A DNA stretch of 64,000 bases, taken from NCBI GenBank assembly GCA_951230915.1, contig OX579641.1:3658001-3722000 (forward strand), in the 5' to 3' direction. This stretch comes from Antitrichia curtipendula. Lineage: Eukaryota > Streptophyta > Bryopsida > Hypnales > Leucodontaceae. Below the pieces are notes generated by a model that saw only the letters and a list, made by a program, of their open reading frames with translations, was not told the origin of the DNA and searched no databases. Made by a program: the position numbers and the translations under genes. Shown piece by piece: positions 60,411 to 64,000 of the stretch (positions are counted from its first letter, which is position 1; every line of letters begins with the position of its first letter).

Positions 60411-61068
60411 GTAGATTTTTTCCTTAAATTCATCTAAAAATTAGAGTAGGTGAATTTCTTAATTTGGATATTTAGTAATCTCAACATCAATGCAAGACTG
60501 AGTTGCCAACAATGAAATGCACCTCACTTTGAATGGGGAGGTAGAATCCCATGCCGAGGTCAAAGTGAATGGGCCTGGCAGTTTGTTGTATCCTTAAGTC
60601 CTCACTTTTAAGTAACAACCCACTTCTTTAAGTCTCCGCCTAGTCCATTAAGTCCGTGCCTGGACAATCTAGAAAATCAAGAAGGTTTTGGGAGTGAACT
60701 AAAAGTCCCTTAAGTCTGCATCCCTTTGTTAAACCTACACCTAGAAATTATAAGTTCTTGCCATGTTGTGTCCACGTCCATGCAACAACGTTTTTGCGTG
60801 AATCCAAACGTCTGCGCTTAGGATTGCTAAGTTTCTACCTATCTGTGTCCACGCCCATACAACGACATTATGCCTGCATCATACGTCCCTGCCCCTAGTA
60901 TTTGCGCCCACATTCCAACATGGAATGCCATGTCACGTAGTGAAGGTAATTCATGGTATTTTTTTTTTACTTGGCAAAATTTGAAGGCCTAAACCCTAAA
61001 AGATGTCTGCGACGTCAGGTGACCCTAAAACGCCCAATGTGTGACAACCCTGTCACACGGATCCAAAA

Positions 61069-61325
61069 TAAACAAAACAAATGCCATCAAACCTCAATTG
61101 GTAATAGTACAAAATTCTTGCCCCTATCCAATTAAAGCAAAATAAAAGTTACCCTAGTTGCCTCGGGAATACAACAATTCAATACTTCACTGCACCTCGG
61201 TCAATCAAAGATCGTTGAGAAGTTTTGTACGGATAAGTATTTACCTCCAGATCTAGAGTCCATGCCTCTTTGGGGGACAACTCCTGAAAGCCTGCTTCAT
61301 CTAGTTTCTGTTTGGATTCCTCAAT
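61069..61325 (-). pseudogene. Fragment of M18 aspartyl aminopeptidase, decayed
   Basis: The exon 61325-61245, between a CTGTACAG acceptor and a GTAAAT donor, encodes 27 residues including ESKQKLDEAGFQELSPKEAW. This matches the EAKRRLxxAGFxxLSExxxW block near the N terminus of aspartyl aminopeptidase (M18, cytosolic or vacuolar metallopeptidase). A second exon after an acceptor at 61125-61124 aligns residue for residue with the next family block (GKYFFTRNxSTIVAFAI) but reads GQEFCTITN, then a TGA where Ser is expected, then GLMAFVL. The rest of the enzyme, including all metal ligands, is absent. It was called from two adjoining blocks in correct order and phase. Confidence 0.62.
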
Positions 61326-62233
61326 CTGTACAGGCAAGAATTAATTCAGCATCCAAATGGCAGAATTAAGTAGTTTTAAGAAAAATCAAGGTGAACATAG
61401 ATCCTCCACTTCCATCGAACCTACATCGAGAATCACAATACTATTATTTGCTTTATAAACAGTCAATGGAAAAATCTCCATAGACAAGGATCTATGTTCC
61501 CAAGTTGCCCCAAGCAAGAATTTTGCATCTGATACTTGACAGCACCGTTGAGGTTATAAAGTTTAATGTATGTTCTCACTTGGTGTCAAGGGTGATGTTT
61601 GCAATGTGAATCTGGTCTAAAAATAGGTATAAATTTGTTCCTAAGACCCCAGTAACAACACTCTTTAGCACCAAGTGCAGGAACATACATTTATTTTGGG
61701 CAAAAATTTGCAACAACATATCGATCCATGAACAACACTCTCTCTTGTCACCAACTTTTCTAGTCATCGGGAATTAAGCAGTTGCGTGATATCAACAAAA
61801 AAAATCTTCAGAGTCAAAAACCTAGTTACGTACCAAGAAATTCCAAGACTTTCTCATCAAACACTTGCTTTAGAACATCCTTGAGGGTGATGGATAAAAT
61901 TTCTAGCAATGAATAACATTCTCTCCTCTTGCAAAATTCTAGTCACATAAATTAGTCCATTCATCAATTAATTCATCCATCTTGAAAGGCTTATGATAAA
62001 CGAGCTATGGTTTGAGGAAGGTGACATATAAACATGGGCTTCTCTTGATACCCAAACTTCAATATCTTGGTTAACTCTCGTGATACCTTACTAAAACTTC
62101 ACAACATGGACCTCCTTCTTCAAATATATGCCTTTAGGTTGACTAAATGATTGAATTCATCTCATTTTGATTGATTAGACCTTAAATGGTCGTTGTTTTG
62201 ACAAAAACAAAAATGAAATTATTATGGTTTTGC

Positions 62234-62370
62234 CACTACAAGAAACCATTGTTTCCATTGTCTAAACACTCAGTGGATTTTGTCAAACATCCAATGTTGT
62301 TATGTCAACAATGACGTCCACTACAATATGAAGATGTTGTATTGGACGTCATTGTTGACATAAAAACATC
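62234..62370. repeat. CACTA-like end and strong hairpin
   Basis: CACTACAAGAAACCATTG at 62234 matches the terminus of the CACTA MITE at 43257, but no right end is seen. Within it TTATGTCAACAATGACGTCC (62300-62319) and its complement GGACGTCATTGTTGACATAA (62344-62363) form a perfect hairpin with a loop of about 24 nt. Confidence 0.5.
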
Positions 62371-62444
62371 GGTTGTTACATTGAATTGGATAGCAAAATG
62401 CATCATCTTAGATCCATCTTTTTAAAGTTTGTAGAAGGTACAAA

Positions 62445-63377
62445 TTAACCCCTTAAGTTTTATGACTATGTTTTCACCAAAAACACTCCCAAACTACCAT
62501 TTCTAATATAAGTACTAAAATTTTGAATTTTTTTTTTTGACACATGCAATCATAGGATCTTGTCTTATGCTGACTTGAGAACATATACTTAAAATTTCAG
62601 AAATTTCTACTTGGTGGATTACAAGATATAACTAAAGCATTCAAATTCACCGAAACCATTTTTTTGGCCTTGCGAAAAACCAAGTAGCTGCACTTCACAA
62701 GGTCACATTTGTATGAAAAACGTCCAAAATGGTGGTGCTTCTCTAGATTCTTTTCCTAAACAAGTTGTCTACATGCTTAAGAAATTTCAAATCTTTTGGA
62801 ATTGTACAACATATAAGGAAAAAAATAGTAAGAAGAAAATAAAAAAGAATGATTTAAAATACAAAATTGTTAAGAATTTTGTTAAGGAATTGAAAAATGC
62901 CAATCTCAATGGTTGAAATGTTGTAATAAACAATCAACATCCTATTATTTTATTTATTTCAAAAAATATTGAAAATTGAGTAAGATAAAGGACTTTAAAG
63001 TTTTTTTAAAGAGTAGAGAATCCATAACTCCCCGCAATCTAAAACTCTTCATAACTTTTGACTCATTGATCAAAACAGAATGATTAAAAGCTTTCCACAT
63101 ATATAAATTCAGAAAACCAATTTCAAATTTTTGTTTCTCAAAAAAGTGATTTTTTTGAATCTGTCCAGATTGCCCCATTGGAAGAAAAAAATAACATATT
63201 AGGTCATAATTTTTTACTCATATTTCCAAATGTCATGAAACTTAGTGCATATGAAAGATATCGTCATCTCCACTTCCTATTAAAATTTCAGCCTAAAATA
63301 TGCAAATCTCAAATCACACGTACATTCCTAAAATTTCTATGTTGCCAAAAAACGCATGTTCATCCTTTAGAGGTTAA
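62445..63377 (+). mobile_element. C-family TTAA element, copy C5 (about 925 bp)
   Basis: Left end TTAACCCCTTAAGTTTTATG; right end CATCCTTTAGAGGTTAA; TTAA at both ends. Collinear with C1 and C2 through ACACTCCCAAACTACCATTT, CACTTCACAAGGTCACATTT and TTTCTATGTTGCCAAAAAAC. No open frame. A further degenerate left end lies at 57930 (TTAAAGCTCCTAAAGTAG). Confidence 0.68.
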
Positions 63378-64000
63378 AGTAGTGCAACCTGCTGACCCAC
63401 AAACCTAAAACTATAGGTTTTAACTTAATATAAAACTATAGCACATACATTGATGATCAATTAATATACAAATAAATAAAAACAATTAGTAGCAATTGAA
63501 TCCCTTCTATAGTTCAAAATTAAAAAAAAATGTGCACATACCATACCATACAAGGGTAAGTTATTCATCATAAACTCTCTTCTTGAGAAAAAAAATAGGA
63601 CAAGTAAACAAAATAAATCCATTTGGATGGCTAACAAAGCTATAATTCTTTTGGGGGAGGAATGAAATAATATATAAACCATAAAATATAAATATAAATA
63701 ATGATAAAACTATTTATAAACACGAAAGACACTAAAATAATTCAAAAATAAAAATAAGTAATAATAAAAGGGTGACTGCAAGAAAGACCAAAACTATTTA
63801 ATTTGCATCGCATTTAGAGTAATGGAGTTGTTTTCCACTAAATTTTTGGAAGATAAAATCTGATGAACTTAAATTTTTTATTAGAGATGGCTAACTTGAT
63901 TGTAATCATATCCATTATTTGTTTTTAATTTTAAAAACAATTATATTTAAAACTTAAAAGTAAATTTTGCTAATTTGTCACACATTGAAGTTTAGGGGGG
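63378..64000. other. AT-rich right edge with a dispersed repeat
   Basis: 63770-63990 resembles 58700-58915: both run from a GCAAGAAAGACC phrase to CTAATTTGTCACAC. No gene recognised. Confidence 0.4.

Larger units (their letters stand above)
55729..60973. mobile_element. Possible large non-autonomous element bounded by inverted subterminal repeats
   Basis: Left edge ACAAGTAAAAAAACAATC and right edge TTTTTTTTTTACTTGGC are rough inverted repeats. Just inside the left edge (55780-55995) a short motif of the form GGCGTGGACTYAAGT recurs about seven times. Inside the right edge (59450-59525 and 60590-60910) its inverse, AAGTCCRYGCC, recurs a similar number of times. Clusters of subterminal motifs in opposite orientation are typical of CACTA and some other large DNA transposons. 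No transposase frame survives between them. Boundaries are inferred. Confidence 0.35.

Noticed and set aside
1..64000. CRISPR arrays, tRNA and rRNA genes, bacterial operons
   Set aside because: No regularly spaced identical repeats, no cloverleaf with A and B boxes and no rRNA core sequence was seen; gene structure is eukaryotic.

Overview
The window looks like nuclear DNA of a land plant: intron-rich genes with GT-AG splice sites and plant-type proteins, set as small, relatively GC-rich islands in very AT-rich, repeat-filled DNA. A non-seed plant (bryophyte or lycophyte) is my best guess, partly because of a bacterial-type alpha/beta hydrolase. No sequence settles the species.

Four gene models close exactly in frame, all on the minus strand: a secreted family 3 beta-glucosidase/glucan exohydrolase (8829-12353, 4 exons, 621 aa), an alpha/beta hydrolase with an Asp nucleophile (17662-19278, 2 exons, 292 aa), a SAC-domain phosphoinositide phosphatase (25023-30931, 17 exons, 877 aa) and a membrane RING-CH ubiquitin ligase (36358-39984, 7 exons, 334 aa). 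An F-box exon runs off the left edge (1-215), with probable upstream exons at 1038-1103 and 1406-1598. These genes form no obvious pathway; they are ordinary neighbours on a chromosome.

Two decayed genes lie in the apparent desert: a phage-type (T7-like) RNA polymerase RpoT pseudogene on the plus strand (about 44560-47070), and a fragment of an M18 aspartyl aminopeptidase on the minus strand (61069-61325). Downstream of the alpha/beta hydrolase are degenerate tandem copies of its own 3' end (16500-17640).

The rest is dominated by small non-autonomous DNA transposons. The most striking are several unrelated-looking families that all begin CCC, end GGG and sit on TTAA. Two occupied sites can be compared with an inferred empty site (one a repeat copy at 22.2 kb, one the reading frame of the RpoT pseudogene), and both indicate TTAA duplication, the hallmark of piggyBac-type transposition, which is not usual in land plants. 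Elements also stack end to end on single TTAA sites (50407-53077). Also present are Tc1/mariner (Stowaway-like) and CACTA-type foldback MITEs, a GC-rich element whose hairpin arms differ between copies but stay self-complementary, a roughly 104-bp degenerate satellite (59650-60410), and a possible 5-kb element bounded by inverted sets of subterminal repeats (55.7-61.0 kb).

No CRISPR, rRNA or tRNA gene was seen. Long stretches at 5.7-8.8, 13.6-16.5, 22.4-24.7, 31.7-36.3, 47.1-50.4 and 53.1-59.6 kb hold no recognisable gene.
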